NCBI RefSeq assembly: GCF_001956215.1
Contig: NZ_MRTQ01000011.1
Location: 62,001-126,000 of the forward strand
DNA from: Paenibacillus sp. FSL R5-0490
GTDB lineage: Bacteria > Bacillota > Bacilli > Bacillales > Cytobacillaceae
DNA length: 64,000 bases
Reading direction: 5' to 3'
Numbering within the stretch: the stretch's first letter is position 1; each line of letters begins with the position of its first letter. This document shows positions 7,508 to 16,607 of the stretch, one piece after another. Under the pieces are notes generated by a model. It saw nothing but the letters and a program-made list of their open reading frames with translations. It did not search any database and was not told where the DNA came from. The translations under genes were made by a program, and so were the position numbers.

Positions 7508-9902
7508 GCCTGTGAAACGAATAGAAGATGCCAGGTTAGTGTCCGGAGAAGGAACATTCATTGATGATCTTTCTCCATTGCCAAATATCCACAATGCTGC
7601 GATTCTTAGAAGCCCCCATGCACATGCCCGTATTAAAGCGATTTTTTTAGAAGAAGCGGCAAAAACACCAGGTGTAATTGGAGTAGTTGTTGGAGAACAT
7701 GTAAAAGCTTTAACCAATCCTTTTCCAGTCGGCGTAAAGGCACCAATAAAATACTACCCCATTGCAGTAGATAAGGTCCGGTTTGTGGGAGAAGCTGTTG
7801 CAGTTGTTGTGGCTAAAGATCGTTATATTGCAGAAGATGCACTCGCAAAGATAAAAGTCGAGTACGAACCGCTGAATCCTGTGGTCCAAATTGAAGATGC
7901 GCTTTCGTCTGAGTCAGCCGTTCTTCATGAAGAAGCAGGTACGAATATAGTTAATCATCGTGTATTCCAATACGGCAATGTCGAGGATTCATTTAAAAGT
8001 GCCGATTATATAATAAGTAAAAAGTTCACTTTTCCAAAGGTTAGTGCAACTCCTGTGGAAAATTACGGAGTAATCGCGAATTATACAAAAAGTGAAGGTG
8101 CGTATACCATTTGGTCAAACTTTCATGGACCTTTCACACTTCATTCCGTCATGACTGCTGCACTAAAGGTGCCGAGCAACAGACTAAGGATTATTACGCC
8201 AAAGGATATTGGCGGAAGCTACGGGATCAAGTCAGGTGTATTTCCATACATGGTCTTAATGGGAGTAGTGTCAAGAATATTGGGTGTACCCGTTAAATGG
8301 ACGGAAGACAGACAAGAACACCTTATGGCGAGTTCCAGTGGTACAGATCGTGTAACGTGGATTGATGCAGCGGTAAAAAAAGATGGAACCATTCTTGGTT
8401 TGAAAATGAAATATGCGGATAGTGTTGGCGGATATATACGTGCGCCCGAACCTGCTTGTTTATATAGAACACACTCAAATTCAACTGGAGCCTATCGAAT
8501 TCAAAACGTTAAAATGGAAGCGATTGCAGTCGTTACGAATAAAAGTCCAACAGGGCTCATAAGAGGCTATGGCGGTCCCCAGCACTATTTTCCGCTGGAA
8601 AGAATGATGCAAATCATTTCAGCTGAATTGGATCTGGATGTGATTGAAGTCATAAAGAAAAATTTAATTACGAAAGAAGAATTTCCCTATCATACAGCTT
8701 CAGGCGGGATATACGATAGCGGGGATTATCATAAGGCATTGCACCTTGCGCTTGAATCGATTGATTACGATAGCTTTAAAGAGAAACAAAAAGCAGCCTG
8801 GAAACAAGGGAAATATCTGGGGTTAGGGTTTGCTTGCATCGTTGAGCCTTCCGGTTCGAATATGGGTTATGTGACCATTGCTTTGACGCCGGAAGAGAGA
8901 GCAAAATCATTGCCGAAATCAGGCTGTTCTGAAGGTGCAACGGTATCGATAGATCCAATGGGTGGAATCACAGTCCGGATCAGTACGGTACCAACTGGGC
9001 AGGGCCATGAAACAGTTACTTCCCAAATCGTTGCCGACGTTCTAGGTGTTGATCCTGCTTCTATCCGGGTCATTGCTGAATTGGATACGTTAACAAGCCC
9101 ATGGTCAGTAGCATCAGGTAGTTACTCCAGCAGGTTTGCCCCTATCGGGTCAAGTGCCGTTTATCAAGCAGCGCAAAAAGTAAGATTGAAACTGTTAGAA
9201 ATCGCCAAAAGCCAATTAGATACAACAGTGGACGAATTGGTCATGGCAGAAGGGAAGGTATTTGCAGAAAAAAATCCTTCTAAGAGTATCTCCATTAAGA
9301 GATTAGTAGGTTTGGCACATTGGAATCCGCAAGGCCTTCCCGCTGGTATTGAACCAGGTATCCATGAATCTGCATTTTATACATTATCTGCAGCGGAGTC
9401 CCCAAATGAATTGGATCTTGTTAATGGATCCGTCACCTATGGATTTGTTTTTGACGCTGTTCAAGTGGAAGTGGACATTGATACCGGTGAAGTGAAGATT
9501 CTTGACTATACCACGATCCATGACGCTGGGAAACTATTAAATCCAAATATTGTGGAAGGTCAAATAATGGGTGGTTTAGCTCATGGACTAGGAGCCGCAC
9601 TTTATGAAGAACTTGCCTATGACGAAAGGGGGCAGTTCCTGACTGGAAGTTTTATGGACTACTTATGTCCTACAGCTACAGAAATCCCAAATGTAACCAT
9701 AAAGCATATTGAAACACCTTCCCCCCTAACCCCTCTTGGAGCTAAAGGGTTAGGAGAAGGAAATACAATGAGTGCTCCGGTTGTCATCGCAAATGCGGTT
9801 ACAGATGCGTTAAAACCATTTAATATATCAATTGATCAACTTCCTTTATCTCCAGATCGGATTTGGTCAAAAATTAATAATAAGAAAACGATGCAAATCT
9901 AA
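7491..9902 (+). CDS. Molybdenum hydroxylase large (molybdopterin-binding) subunit, xanthine dehydrogenase family
   Basis: Catalytic subunit (803 residues) that hydroxylates a carbon using water and passes electrons to the FeS and FAD subunits encoded downstream. It has the N-terminal a/b hammerhead domain (KRIEDARLVSGEGTFIDD), the Mo-binding GGSYGIKSG near residue 240, RGYGGPQHY near 365, and the C-terminal GAKGLGEGNT whose Glu is the general base of this family. The CO-dehydrogenase loop with the selenium/copper-binding cysteine (AYxCSFR) is absent, so it is not a CODH. The TTG at 7491 is chosen over ATG 7485 because AAAGGAGG is correctly spaced only for the TTG. Probable substrate: an aryl- or furoyl-CoA ester (see the operon finding). 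Confidence 0.9.
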   Translation: MTYVGKPVKRIEDARLVSGEGTFIDDLSPLPNIHNAAILRSPHAHARIKAIFLEEAAKTPGVIGVVVGEHVKALTNPFPVGVKAPIKYYPIAVDKVRFVGEAVAVVVAKDRYIAEDALAKIKVEYEPLNPVVQIEDALSSESAVLHEEAGTNIVNHRVFQYGNVEDSFKSADYIISKKFTFPKVSATPVENYGVIANYTKSEGAYTIWSNFHGPFTLHSVMTAALKVPSNRLRIITPKDIGGSYGIKSGVFPYMVLMGVVSRILGVPVKWTEDRQEHLMASSSGTDRVTWIDAAVKKDGTILGLKMKYADSVGGYIRAPEPACLYRTHSNSTGAYRIQNVKMEAIAVVTNKSPTGLIRGYGGPQHYFPLERMMQIISAELDLDVIEVIKKNLITKEEFPYHTASGGIYDSGDYHKALHLALESIDYDSFKEKQKAAWKQGKYLGLGFACIVEPSGSNMGYVTIALTPEERAKSLPKSGCSEGATVSIDPMGGITVRISTVPTGQGHETVTSQIVADVLGVDPASIRVIAELDTLTSPWSVASGSYSSRFAPIGSSAVYQAAQKVRLKLLEIAKSQLDTTVDELVMAEGKVFAEKNPSKSISIKRLVGLAHWNPQGLPAGIEPGIHESAFYTLSAAESPNELDLVNGSVTYGFVFDAVQVEVDIDTGEVKILDYTTIHDAGKLLNPNIVEGQIMGGLAHGLGAALYEELAYDERGQFLTGSFMDYLCPTATEIPNVTIKHIETPSPLTPLGAKGLGEGNTMSAPVVIANAVTDALKPFNISIDQLPLSPDRIWSKINNKKTMQI

Positions 9903-9919
9903 CTTAAGGAGGAATTGTC

Positions 9920-10375
9920 ATGAATGGTGAAGGAAATATTCAGCTTAACGGAAATCTAGATAAAGTATTCTCGAGTTTATTAGATCCGGAAGTATTAAAA
10001 AACTGCATTATGGGATGCAAAGAACTATATAGACAAGAAACCAATGTGTATGTGGCGGACTTATCTGTTGGGGTTGCTGCAGTTAAAGGGAAATATGATG
10101 CAACCATTCGTCTTACGGACCTGGAGCCCCCTCATTCCTATAAGTTAATTGTTCATGGTGAAGGGGCACCAGGGTTTGTAGATGCCGAAGCAGCCATTCA
10201 TTTGGTTTCGGTGGACGATGAAAATACAGAGCTTAGGTACACTTATGAGGCTGCTGTAGGTGGAAAAGTCGCTTCAATTGGCCAGCGTATGTTAGGTGGA
10301 GTAGCTAAACTGATTATTAAAGACTTTTTTAAAAAGATTAAAAGAGAGCTGGATAAAGTAAATATTGCTGACTAG
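9920..10375 (+). CDS. CoxG-like SRPBCC protein
   Basis: Small (151 residues) START-fold protein of the carbon monoxide dehydrogenase subunit G family. It begins with MNGEGNIQLNGNLDKVFSSL and contains the DPEVLKNCIMGCKEL and ADLSVGVAAVKGKYD segments. CoxG proteins accompany Mo-hydroxylases; proposed roles are recruitment of the enzyme to the membrane or of an electron acceptor. The C-terminal lysine-rich helix (IIKDFFKKIKREL) fits membrane contact. AAGGAGG precedes the ATG. The gene sits between the large and FAD subunit genes of the same operon, so its partner is very probably that enzyme. Confidence 0.85.
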   Translation: MNGEGNIQLNGNLDKVFSSLLDPEVLKNCIMGCKELYRQETNVYVADLSVGVAAVKGKYDATIRLTDLEPPHSYKLIVHGEGAPGFVDAEAAIHLVSVDDENTELRYTYEAAVGGKVASIGQRMLGGVAKLIIKDFFKKIKRELDKVNIAD

Positions 10376-10391
10376 GAAGGAGGACGCTTGT

Positions 10392-11267
10392 ATGAAACCA
10401 GCAGCATTTACTTACTGCAGTCCTTCAACTGTAGAGGAAGCAGTGAAACTATTAGAGGAATATGGAGATACAGGGAAAATCATTGCTGGCGGGCAAAGTT
10501 TTATTCCCATCTTAAATATGAGGATGTCCGAACCGGAGTGTCTCATTGACATTAACCAAATCAATGAGTTAAACGGAGTCAGGGTAGAAGAAGGGGTTCT
10601 GAAAATTGGTGCTCTTACAAAGCAAAGGGAACTTGAACATTCAGATGCCGTTAAAATCCATGTTCCTATACTCTCGGAAGCCACTCCATATATTGGTCAT
10701 GTCCAAACGAGAAATAGAGGAACTGTTGGAGGAAGTGTCGCCCATGCAGATCCAAGCGCAGAGCTGCCCCTTTGCTTTTTAGCACTGGATGCTGAAATCG
10801 TTATCCAAAGTATAGATGGGACTAGGAAAATAAGTATAAATGATTTTTTTATTACCTATTTAACAACAGAGGTGATGCCGGAGGAAATATTAACTGAAAT
10901 TCATGTTCCCTTATCTGAACATAATGGGTATGCCTTTGAGGAATTTAGCAGGAGACATGGTGACTTTGCCTTAGCAGCTGTTGCTTGCATTCTATCAGTT
11001 GATGAAATTGGAAAAATAGATAAAGTGAGACTTGTCTTAGGAGGGGTGGATGCAATTCCCCTTTTAGCAGAAGAAGCAATGGAATATTTGGCTGGAAAAA
11101 GTCTAACAGAGGATACACTTGAAAAAGCCGCAGAGCTGGCTGTGATGGATGCTGATCCTGATGGGGATTTACATGCTTCAAAAGAGTATAGAGTCCATAT
11201 GGCTAAAGTTCTAACAAGAAAAGCATTGATAAAAGCATTTAACCGAGCTTTAGGAAAGGGGGTGTAA
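10392..11267 (+). CDS. Molybdenum hydroxylase medium (FAD-binding) subunit
   Basis: FAD subunit (291 residues) of the xanthine dehydrogenase family. The FAD pyrophosphate motif IIAGGQSFIPILNMRM lies near residue 33 and the second motif TRNRGTVGGSVAHADPSAE near residue 105, followed by a CO_deh_flav_C-type domain. GGAAGGAGG is placed correctly for the ATG at 10392. The subunit has no 40-residue cysteine-rich insertion of the kind that carries the extra 4Fe-4S cluster in 4-hydroxybenzoyl-CoA reductase, so the enzyme should be an ordinary electron-donating hydroxylase rather than a dehydroxylating reductase. It overlaps nothing and ends one base before the FeS gene. Confidence 0.9.
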   Translation: MKPAAFTYCSPSTVEEAVKLLEEYGDTGKIIAGGQSFIPILNMRMSEPECLIDINQINELNGVRVEEGVLKIGALTKQRELEHSDAVKIHVPILSEATPYIGHVQTRNRGTVGGSVAHADPSAELPLCFLALDAEIVIQSIDGTRKISINDFFITYLTTEVMPEEILTEIHVPLSEHNGYAFEEFSRRHGDFALAAVACILSVDEIGKIDKVRLVLGGVDAIPLLAEEAMEYLAGKSLTEDTLEKAAELAVMDADPDGDLHASKEYRVHMAKVLTRKALIKAFNRALGKGV

Positions 11268-11268
11268 C

Positions 11269-11775
11269 ATGTCGAATTTCTCCATTGAACAGAAAATGAA
11301 CGTTTCTTTATCAATTAATGGAAGGGAGGTGGAAGCAGAAGCTGAGCCTAGAAAACTATTAAGTGATTTTATAAGAGAAGATCTGGGTCTTACAGGTACA
11401 CATGTTGGCTGTGAACATGGTGTTTGCGGTTCCTGCACGGTGCTTTATAATGGTGCAGCCGTACGAAGCTGTTTAATGTTTGCAGTTCAGGCAAATGGAT
11501 CATATATACAAACAATCGAGGGTTTAACAGAGAATGGAGAACAGCATGTTTTGCAGCAGACATTTACGGAGTGCCATGGACTTCAATGCGGCTTTTGTAC
11601 ACCGGGGATTTTAATGTCCTCATTAGAAATGCTGAATAGTGGCGAAGAACCCACAAAACAAGAGATTAAAGAGATGTTATCCGGCCATCTTTGCCGCTGT
11701 ACTGGGTACACAGGAATTATTGAAGCTATTGAAAGAGCATGTGGGACAAATAAATTTAAAGAAGGTGACAATTAG
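11269..11775 (+). CDS. Molybdenum hydroxylase small (2x 2Fe-2S) subunit
   Basis: Small electron-transfer subunit (168 residues). The N-terminal plant-type ferredoxin domain has the C-x4-C-x2-C pattern in GCEHGVCGSCTVL near residue 45 and a later cysteine in VRSCLMF. The C-terminal [2Fe-2S]-binding helical domain has CHGLQCGFCTPG near residue 103 and HLCRCTGY near 143. All eight cluster cysteines are present. AAAGGGGGTG precedes the ATG. It passes electrons from the Mo centre to the FAD subunit. Its TAG stop shares one base with the GTG of the following CoA-ligase gene. Confidence 0.92.
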   Translation: MSNFSIEQKMNVSLSINGREVEAEAEPRKLLSDFIREDLGLTGTHVGCEHGVCGSCTVLYNGAAVRSCLMFAVQANGSYIQTIEGLTENGEQHVLQQTFTECHGLQCGFCTPGILMSSLEMLNSGEEPTKQEIKEMLSGHLCRCTGYTGIIEAIERACGTNKFKEGDN

Positions 11776-13331
11776 TGGATCTTGGAAAGCTGTTTGATTT
11801 CGCAGTGAATCGATTTCCTGATAAAACAGCCATCGTTCAGGATGATAGACGGTTATCCTATAAGGAATTTCAATTAGAAATTAATAAACTTGCATATTCA
11901 TTGCAGAAGCTGGGGATCGAAAAAGGAGATCGTGTTGTTATTATTCTTAAGAACCGCTTGGAGATGGTCGCTATTTATTGGGCTGTTCAAAAAATCGGTG
12001 CCATTTTTACACCAATAAATTTTCGTCTTTCAACAGAAGAAGTGGCATTTTGTGTAAATGATGCTGATGCGAAAGCGGTTATTTTTGAACCAAGCAGCCA
12101 GGATGCTGCATTAAACGCATCATATGGAAGTAAGCCTCTTTTTATAAGCATTTTAGGTGCGGAAGGTGCAGAAATTACCTATAAAGAGCTATTAAATCAT
12201 AACCAAGAGACGTTTCATCACCCCAATATCGACATGGATGATATATGCTTAATGTTATACACTTCAGGAACTACAGGGAAACCAAAGGGTGTTCCTAGAA
12301 GCCACAAGAATGAATATAGCGCGGCTATCGCACACATTATTCAAAACCAATATGTACTCCATGAAAGCACTCTGGGTGTCATGCCGCTCTATCACACGAT
12401 GGGGATGCGCTCGCTATTATCAATGGCATTTATCAATGGGAAAATGGTCATGATTCCTGATAATAATACAATGAAAATGCTAAAAGTAATGGAAGATGAA
12501 AAGATTAGCTGCGTTTATTTAGTTCCTACCATTATTCATGATCTGTTAAATTATAAAGATTTTAATAGGTACAATTTACAGAATGTTCGGAAAATAGGAT
12601 ACGCTGGGGCATCCATGACAACTGAGTTAACAGAAGACTGCTTTAGGAAATTAAAGCCTGATGTTTTCGTAAATCACTATGGCAGTACAGAGGTATATAC
12701 TTTCAGCATTTGCAACTATTTAGATAAAAAGCCAGGCTGTGCGGGCAAAGCAGGTTTTCATCAGCAACTAAAAATAGTTGAGCCTGACCCTGAAGGAAGT
12801 TCAGGACCTGCTGATATTGTACCGCATGGAACTCCAGGAGAAATTATTGTAAATATTGACTCATTAGAAGCATTTAAGGGCTATTGGAAACGACCTGATG
12901 CGAACATCAAATCGATCAGAAACGGCTGGTATTTCACAGGAGATATGGGTGTTCTGGATGAAGATGGCGATCTTTATGTTGTTGGCCGCGTGGATGACAT
13001 GATCATTTCTGGTGGAGAAAACATTCACCCTCTTGAGGTTGAAGATGTATTGTCTTCACATCCGGAAGTATTAGAGGCTGCAGTTGTCGGTTTACCTGAT
13101 GAGCGTTTTGGAGAGAAGGTTGTCGCATTTATAGTTAGTAAAAGCCCAACTATTTCAACTGCAGAGCTGGATAACTACTGCAGGGAATCTGGCAGCCTGG
13201 CAAACTTTAAGCGGCCCAGGGATTACTGTTTTATAAAAGAGATACCTAAAAGCCCTGTCGGGAAGATTTTAAGGAGAAAATTAAAAGAAAATTATTCATC
13301 CATAATACAAAAAGAGGAGAGTGTAGGTTAA
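11775..13331 (+). CDS. AMP-forming acyl-CoA synthetase / CoA ligase, copy 2
   Basis: Acyl/aryl-CoA ligase of 518 residues within the Mo-hydroxylase operon, so probably the enzyme that makes the CoA ester hydroxylated by it. Motifs: LYTSGTTGKPKGVPRSH near residue 160, NHYGSTE near 300, FTGDMG near 390, MIISGGENIHPLEVE near 415 and the catalytic lysine region SPVGKILRRKLK. The start GTG shares a base with the previous stop and the end shares the TAATG with the crotonase gene, so the genes are translationally coupled. It is a paralogue of the gene at 3288. In the furoate pathway the corresponding role is HmfD, furoyl-CoA synthetase; this substrate is inferred from context only. Confidence 0.88.
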   Translation: MDLGKLFDFAVNRFPDKTAIVQDDRRLSYKEFQLEINKLAYSLQKLGIEKGDRVVIILKNRLEMVAIYWAVQKIGAIFTPINFRLSTEEVAFCVNDADAKAVIFEPSSQDAALNASYGSKPLFISILGAEGAEITYKELLNHNQETFHHPNIDMDDICLMLYTSGTTGKPKGVPRSHKNEYSAAIAHIIQNQYVLHESTLGVMPLYHTMGMRSLLSMAFINGKMVMIPDNNTMKMLKVMEDEKISCVYLVPTIIHDLLNYKDFNRYNLQNVRKIGYAGASMTTELTEDCFRKLKPDVFVNHYGSTEVYTFSICNYLDKKPGCAGKAGFHQQLKIVEPDPEGSSGPADIVPHGTPGEIIVNIDSLEAFKGYWKRPDANIKSIRNGWYFTGDMGVLDEDGDLYVVGRVDDMIISGGENIHPLEVEDVLSSHPEVLEAAVVGLPDERFGEKVVAFIVSKSPTISTAELDNYCRESGSLANFKRPRDYCFIKEIPKSPVGKILRRKLKENYSSIIQKEESVG

Positions 13332-14134
13332 TGACAACAATTAATAACAAAGGTACTTATCAATGGGATCATATTTTAGTAGACAAGAACATTGAAGCAA
13401 AGACAGCCACTATTACATTAGATCGGCCAGAAAAAATGAACACGCTAAGTTTTATTGCACGCTCACATCTTAATCAAATTTTCACTGAATTAAATAATGA
13501 TGAGGATGTAAGGGTGATTGTGATAAAGGGAGCTGGTGAAAAAGCCTTTAGTTCGGGCGGGAATATTGCAGAATTCATGGAGAAGCATCCATCTGTACTT
13601 TCAGAATTGCATGTAAATGTTGCTGCGCCAGAGCGTTCTCCCAAACCAGTTATTGCCCAATTGCAGGGGTATACATTTGGGGTAGGTCTTGAAATCGCAA
13701 TGGCATGTGATTTTCGAGTGGCATCAGAAACCACGCAGTTGGCATTACCCGAGATCAACCTTGGCATGATTCCTGGCAGCGGCGGGTCACAGCGGATTGC
13801 AAAAATTGCCGGAGTCGGCCGTGCAAAGGATATGATCATGAGGGGAAGACGGATACCAGCACACGAAGCACATCAATGGGGCTTGTTAACAACTGTGACA
13901 AGTCAGGAGAATTTAGAAGTAGAGGTAAATAAATTGGTTAAAGATCTTGTCAGACTATCACCAATGACATTAAAAGTGTTAAAAAAGGTCATAAATAGTT
14001 CCCAGGATGCGCCTTTAAGTGTAGGGATGGAGATTGAAGGATTTGCATATGGAATGCTGCGATCTACTGAAGATTTTAATGAAGGTGTACAGTCGTTTGG
14101 AAATAAGGTGAAACCCAGTTTCAAAGGAATATAA
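13331..14134 (+). CDS. Enoyl-CoA hydratase/isomerase (crotonase) family protein; candidate HmfE-type hydrolase
   Basis: Crotonase-fold enzyme of 267 residues acting on a CoA ester. The two oxyanion-hole regions are AFSSGGNIAEF near residue 70 and GYTFGVGLEIAMACDF near residue 115. The catalytic region GMIPGSGGSQRIAKIAG has the usual acid positions only partly conserved (PEINLGMIPG precedes it). Members range from hydratases to hydrolases and ring-opening enzymes. As the last enzyme of an operon with a CoA ligase and Mo-hydroxylase but no thiolase or dehydrogenase, a role like HmfE (hydrolysis to 2-oxoglutarate) is attractive but unproven. Start ATG overlaps the ligase stop. Confidence 0.85.
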   Translation: MTTINNKGTYQWDHILVDKNIEAKTATITLDRPEKMNTLSFIARSHLNQIFTELNNDEDVRVIVIKGAGEKAFSSGGNIAEFMEKHPSVLSELHVNVAAPERSPKPVIAQLQGYTFGVGLEIAMACDFRVASETTQLALPEINLGMIPGSGGSQRIAKIAGVGRAKDMIMRGRRIPAHEAHQWGLLTTVTSQENLEVEVNKLVKDLVRLSPMTLKVLKKVINSSQDAPLSVGMEIEGFAYGMLRSTEDFNEGVQSFGNKVKPSFKGI

Positions 14135-14185
14135 TCCTTTTTACTAGATAAATGGGAATGTTGAATAGGGAAATGGAGGGTATAT

Positions 14186-15442
14186 ATGAAATACTCAATG
14201 GGTGAAAGTTTGAGAATGCTGCCCAGGTATTTAAATATTAACACCTTTAGTGCTGGAACACTTGCGGCGATTTTTGGATGTACCGGCCCAGCTTTAATTA
14301 TCATTGGCGGTGCTGCTGATGGCGGATTATCAATTGAGCAGACTATTTCTTGGCTGTTTGCAGTTTATTTTTTCGGAAGCTTGATCGGGGTTTATTTGGC
14401 ATTAAAGTATCGTCAGCCTATTGCGGGAGCCTGGTCCATTCCAGGGGCTGTTTTAGTCGCAGGTGCCCTGCAGCATTACTCCCTTAGTGAAATTTCAGGA
14501 GCCTATTTAGTTTCCGGTATTCTCGTATTTATTCTGGGGATTTCAGGGCTCATAGGGAAAATAATGAAATGGATCCCAGTACCAATTGTTATGGCGATGA
14601 TAGTAGGGGCAATGATCAAATTTGGCACTGGAATGATTACATCTCTTGAAGGGACTCCTCTAATAGTGGGGACAGCCATTTTGGTTTATTTATTTTCTTC
14701 ACGTTATATAAAAAAAATGCCTCCTATTTTAATGTCCTTTGTCGCTGGTGGAATTTTGGCAACGATAATGGGAGAGTTTCAATCGTCCAGTATGGAAGCA
14801 GGATTTACGCTGCCGCAAGTATTACTGCCGACATTCAGTTTTGAATCCATCATATCAGTTTCAATACCCTTGACCCTATTGGTGATTGGGGCGGAGAATG
14901 CTCAAGCCATAGGCGTCTTGATGGCAGAGGGATATAAACCCCCTATTAATTCAATGACGATCTGGAGCGGAATAGGCGGGATAGTTACATCTCTATTCGG
15001 CGGACATAATGCTAATATTGCAGGACCGATGACAGCGATCTGTTCATCTAGAGAATCTGGAGAAAATAAGGAAGGGCGCTATGCCTCTGTTATTGTAAAT
15101 GCAGTAATATTTGGAGGCTTTGGCTTAATTGCAGGTTTAGCTGTCCCATTTGTGACTGCCTTACCAGGTGCGTTGATTTCAACTGTTGCGGGACTAGCGA
15201 TGATCGGAGTACTGGTAAGTTCCCTTCAAGCATCCTTTTCTGAGAGGAAATTTCAAATTGGTGCATTTTTCTCATTAGTTATTGCGATGTCTGGAGTCTC
15301 TTTCTTTAGTATAAGTTCCCCTTTCTGGGCTCTTATTGGTGGAGTTATCGTTTCGTTAATCATTGAAAAAGGGGATTTTGATACCTTTAAATCTAAAATT
15401 AAAGCGGATGAAGGAAAAGAGAAATTTGAGAGCGCGGTGTAA
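14186..15442 (+). CDS. BenE-family benzoate/H+ symporter-like permease
   Basis: Polytopic membrane protein (418 residues, about 12 hydrophobic segments) of the BenE family, which imports benzoate-like acids with protons. Diagnostic stretches are FGCTGPALIIIGGAADGGLS near the N-terminus and GGHNANIAGPMTAICSS with ESGENKEGRY in the middle, the region that parallels the NAT/NCS2 substrate site. GGAGG precedes the ATG. It lies 51 bases after the crotonase gene and before a strong terminator, so it is the last gene of the catabolic operon. A BenE transporter fits uptake of a small aromatic or heteroaromatic acid such as 2-furoate. Confidence 0.88.
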   Translation: MKYSMGESLRMLPRYLNINTFSAGTLAAIFGCTGPALIIIGGAADGGLSIEQTISWLFAVYFFGSLIGVYLALKYRQPIAGAWSIPGAVLVAGALQHYSLSEISGAYLVSGILVFILGISGLIGKIMKWIPVPIVMAMIVGAMIKFGTGMITSLEGTPLIVGTAILVYLFSSRYIKKMPPILMSFVAGGILATIMGEFQSSSMEAGFTLPQVLLPTFSFESIISVSIPLTLLVIGAENAQAIGVLMAEGYKPPINSMTIWSGIGGIVTSLFGGHNANIAGPMTAICSSRESGENKEGRYASVIVNAVIFGGFGLIAGLAVPFVTALPGALISTVAGLAMIGVLVSSLQASFSERKFQIGAFFSLVIAMSGVSFFSISSPFWALIGGVIVSLIIEKGDFDTFKSKIKADEGKEKFESAV

Positions 15443-15510
15443 TCTTTAATTACTTTAAAAGGCACTATCTCCCACACAAGGGAATGGAACAAAGATAAAT
15501 AATTGGATTG

Positions 15511-15553
15511 GAGAAACCCGATTCCTTCATGAGGAGGAACCGGGTTTCTTTTT
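15511..15553 (+). terminator. Intrinsic terminator of the Mo-hydroxylase operon
   Basis: GAGAAACCCG (15511-15520) pairs with CGGGTTTC (15541-15548), extended inwards by ATTCCT/AGGAGGAA, followed by TTTTTAT. It marks the operon end. Confidence 0.85.
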
Positions 15554-15719
15554 ATGGCTTGATTGTAAGCTGTGCAAATAGCACAGAAAAAATGCACATA
15601 GGATGGTTGCTTTTGCAGAGTGAGAGCTTTTGAGGAAGTATCCGATGAAATATGGAAGACTACTTCAAAACGATAAAATGAGTTAAAAAAGTGCTCGTTT
15701 CCTATTTAGGGCGAGTACC

Positions 15720-16430
15720 TCTAACTTGAAAAGCAAGAAGCTGGATGATAATTCTCCAACTAAGAATGATGTAAAAGGTGCCAAGGGCCTTGCCCAACTG
15801 GTCAAGGACGGAAGATACGCCGAACCTACAACCGCAAGGTGTTTATGCCGAACTCCGTGTGGCAAAGAAAATTGGCGATCTTTTAACAGAGGACCTAAAA
15901 ACGGTTCAGGGACAGATGCACAACTGGATTGACCGGAATTTTCCGGAATTCTTGAAGGTCTTTAAGAAGTGGGAGGGCAAGGCTGCATTACAATTCTTAC
16001 AGCTAAATGCATTACCATATGAAATAGCAGATTTACTTATCCATTTAAGAAAAACCGCAAAATGAAGTGTAGGTGCCAATAAGATTTGGAGTTAAGCAAG
16101 CAGCGAGTCAGCTCATCGGAATCCGCCAAGGCTCTGAGATGGCAAAAATGAAGCTCAAAACTCTTCTGTGTAAATATGATTAGATCCAGACGGAATTCGA
16201 AGAATTGAACGTACAAGAAGATTCCTTGCTTGATGAAATCCCGGGTGTAGCTCAAATGTTAACTGTCAAGGTGTTGGAAGAGATACTGTCGCTGGTTTCT
16301 TTGCTGAAGTTGGTGTCCAAAGTGGACTACACTCACTCCCGTCAAATCTTTTAGCTGGGCGGCTTGAGCCTGAAGGAAATTACGAAAGAGGCCGTAAGAA
16401 GTTAAGGGCTTTGACTAGTTTAATATTAAT
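15720..16430 (+). pseudogene. IS110-family transposase remnant (second lineage)
   Basis: Frame-shifted pieces of a DEDD transposase occur in order on the plus strand: KSKKLDDNSPTKNDVKGAK, VKDGRYAEPT, then GVYAELRVAKKIGDLLTEDL and MHNWIDRNFPEFLKVFKKWE, later IGIRQGSEMAKMKLKTL, LLDEIPGVAQM, and finally RGRKKLRAL. At least three frame changes and internal stops make it inactive. Its sequence is clearly different from the remnants at 2373 and 30586, so it came from a different IS110 member. The stretch 15554-15720 shows no gene. The tail 16434-16500 reads NRGEPYHK and VEVILDKEWLEKIL in separate frames and is discussed in the findings. Confidence 0.8.
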
Positions 16431-16560
16431 CGTGGAGAACCTTATCACAAATAGTGGTAAAGCAGAGAGTTGAAGTTATTCTAGATAAAGAGTGGCTAGA
16501 AAAAATACTTTAAAAGAGTGCTATGTATGTAAAAGATCTCCTGTTGGAAGCAAATACAGA

Positions 16561-16597
16561 AAAGAATTACCAATTCTATTTGAATGGTAATTCTTTT
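16561..16597 (+). terminator. Hairpin terminator, probably bidirectional
   Basis: AAAGAATTACC (16561-16571) pairs perfectly with GGTAATTCTTT (16586-16596) and is followed by T's on the plus strand. The leading A-run gives a weaker T-run for the VOC gene arriving on the minus strand. Confidence 0.7.
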
Positions 16598-16607
16598 TTA
16601 TAAATAT

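Noticed and set aside
7491-11267. Carbon monoxide dehydrogenase (because of the CoxG-like gene)
   Set aside because: The CoxL active-site loop with its cysteine is absent from the large subunit.
10392-11267. 4-hydroxybenzoyl-CoA reductase
   Set aside because: The FAD subunit has no cysteine-rich insertion for the extra 4Fe-4S cluster and is of ordinary length.
10901-11314. 137-codon minus-strand frame opposite the FAD subunit gene
   Set aside because: Antisense shadow; serine-rich composition typical of reverse reading of a coding strand.
7491-11775. Xanthine dehydrogenase (purine catabolism, pucABCDE) as the function of the Mo-hydroxylase
   Set aside because: Maturation genes resemble pucAB, but the operon carries a CoA ligase, crotonase and BenE permease and no purine-specific genes, so a purine substrate is less likely.
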